Origin: Deltaproteobacteria bacterium
GTDB lineage: Bacteria; Desulfobacterota; Desulfuromonadia; Geobacterales; Geobacteraceae
Assembly: GCA_009668975.1 (NCBI GenBank)
Contig: SBEG01000009.1
Location: 3,454-67,453, forward strand
Direction: 5' to 3'
DNA length: 64,000 bases
Below the pieces are notes generated by a model. That model made no database searches. It saw only the letters and a list, made by a program, of their open reading frames with translations, and was not told the origin of the DNA. The position numbers and the translations under genes are program-made. Shown piece by piece: positions 63,546 to 64,000 of this stretch (positions within the stretch are counted from its first letter, which is position 1; each line of letters opens with the position of its first letter).

Positions 63546-63579
63546 AGACCTGCCAGGTTTCCAAAAACCTGGCAGGTCT
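63546..63579. repeat. 34-bp palindrome, family 3 copy 2
   Basis: AGACCTGCCAGGTTT and AAACCTGGCAGGTCT flank a short centre CCAA. It is the same palindrome as 47996-48028. Here it lies between hemC and cobA, which are probably co-transcribed, so it is unlikely to be a full terminator. Confidence 0.85.
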
Positions 63580-63617
63580 CAGGTTGACTGACTAACTGGT
63601 GAGTGGTGCCGTGAAGT

Positions 63618-64000
63618 ATGACCGTGAAAAATGAAAATAATGGCTATGTGTATCTGATCGGCGCGGGTCCCGGTGACCCGGGCCTGATTACCCTGAAGGG
63701 CAGGGAAGCCATCGCCCGTGCTGAAGTGATCCTCTATGATTATCTGGCCCACAAGGAACTGCTGTCCTTTGCGCGCCCTGATGCCGAGCTGATCTATGCC
63801 GGCAAGGTCGGTGGCGCCCACAATCGTGAACAGTGGCAGATCAATGAGATGCTGGTGGAGAAAGCCCACCAGGGCAAGCTGGTGGCACGTCTCAAGGGAG
63901 GGGATCCCTTTATCTTTGGTCGCGGTGGAGAAGAATGCGAGGCTTTGGTAGCAGCTGGAATACCTTTTGAAATCGTGCCGGGAGTAACCGCTGCGGTGGG
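63618..64000 (+). CDS. cobA: Uroporphyrinogen-III C-methyltransferase, cut by window end
   Basis: From ATG 63618 the frame stays open to the window edge (127 codons seen). It shows the SUMT landmarks: [18 protein letters not shown] (in order [11 protein letters not shown]), [13 protein letters not shown], and [14 protein letters not shown], then VPGVTAAVG. It methylates uroporphyrinogen III to precorrin-2, the branch point to siroheme and B12. In Geobacter-type genomes this gene is often fused to hemD; whether that is so here lies beyond the edge. The ribosome site is weak. Confidence 0.93.
   Translation, partial: MTVKNENNGYVYLIGAGPGDPGLITLKGREAIARAEVILYDYLAHKELLSFARPDAELIYAGKVGGAHNREQWQINEMLVEKAHQGKLVARLKGGDPFIFGRGGEECEALVAAGIPFEIVPGVTAAV

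Overview
The window looks like a chromosomal segment of a Geobacter/Desulfuromonas-type bacterium (class Desulfuromonadia). The evidence is gene content: a siroheme/heme block in the order precorrin-2 dehydrogenase, CcsA-like protein, hemA, hemC, cobA; an atypical type II secretion system beside an OmpB-like multicopper protein; two NosL-type proteins; and intergenic palindromic repeats. No species can be fixed from the sequence alone.

Layout. 1-2170 is non-coding: 31 tandem units of about 70 bp that run off the left edge, nearly all able to form the same small hairpin. 2171-2860 is AT-rich and ends in a truncated tRNA-Arg 3' half followed by a strong terminator, as expected of the scar of an integrated element. 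3469-7864 (+) holds a PotD-like periplasmic binding protein, an outer-membrane barrel, and a fused ethanolamine ammonia-lyase (EutB+EutC) that carries a Sec signal peptide and keeps the catalytic residues. This exported B12 enzyme is the most surprising gene here.

8096-25156 (+) is a 17-kb co-oriented cluster: membrane protein, FecCD/BtuCD-type ABC importer (ATPase, binding protein, permease), MoxR ATPase, DUF58 protein, BatD-like protein, two VWA proteins, a Cys-rich secreted protein, a TonB-dependent receptor, a His-rich exported protein, a NapH/NosR-like polyferredoxin, a Cys-rich mini-protein, TonB and NosL. It reads as an outer-membrane-to-cytoplasm acquisition route for a metal or metal chelate, joined to a MoxR/VWA machine. 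The substrate cannot be read from the sequence.

25695-42268 holds an atypical type II secretion system (GspF, PilM/N/O/P-like, lipoprotein secretin with a C-terminal cohesin domain, three pseudopilins, GspE), an IPT/TIG protein and a large multicopper oxidase with FN3/Ig-like repeats. In Geobacter sulfurreducens an OmpB multicopper protein is exported by an atypical type II system; here system and candidate cargo are neighbours.

42775-54031 is metal-related envelope biology: NosL with an FtsX/LolD-type ABC module and a Cys-rich membrane protein (+), and TlpA thioredoxin plus a CusBA heavy-metal efflux pair without CusC (-). 54555-59458 is sbcDC. 59635-64000 is the siroheme/heme/cytochrome assembly cluster, cut by the right edge inside cobA. 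Short palindromic elements recur between genes.
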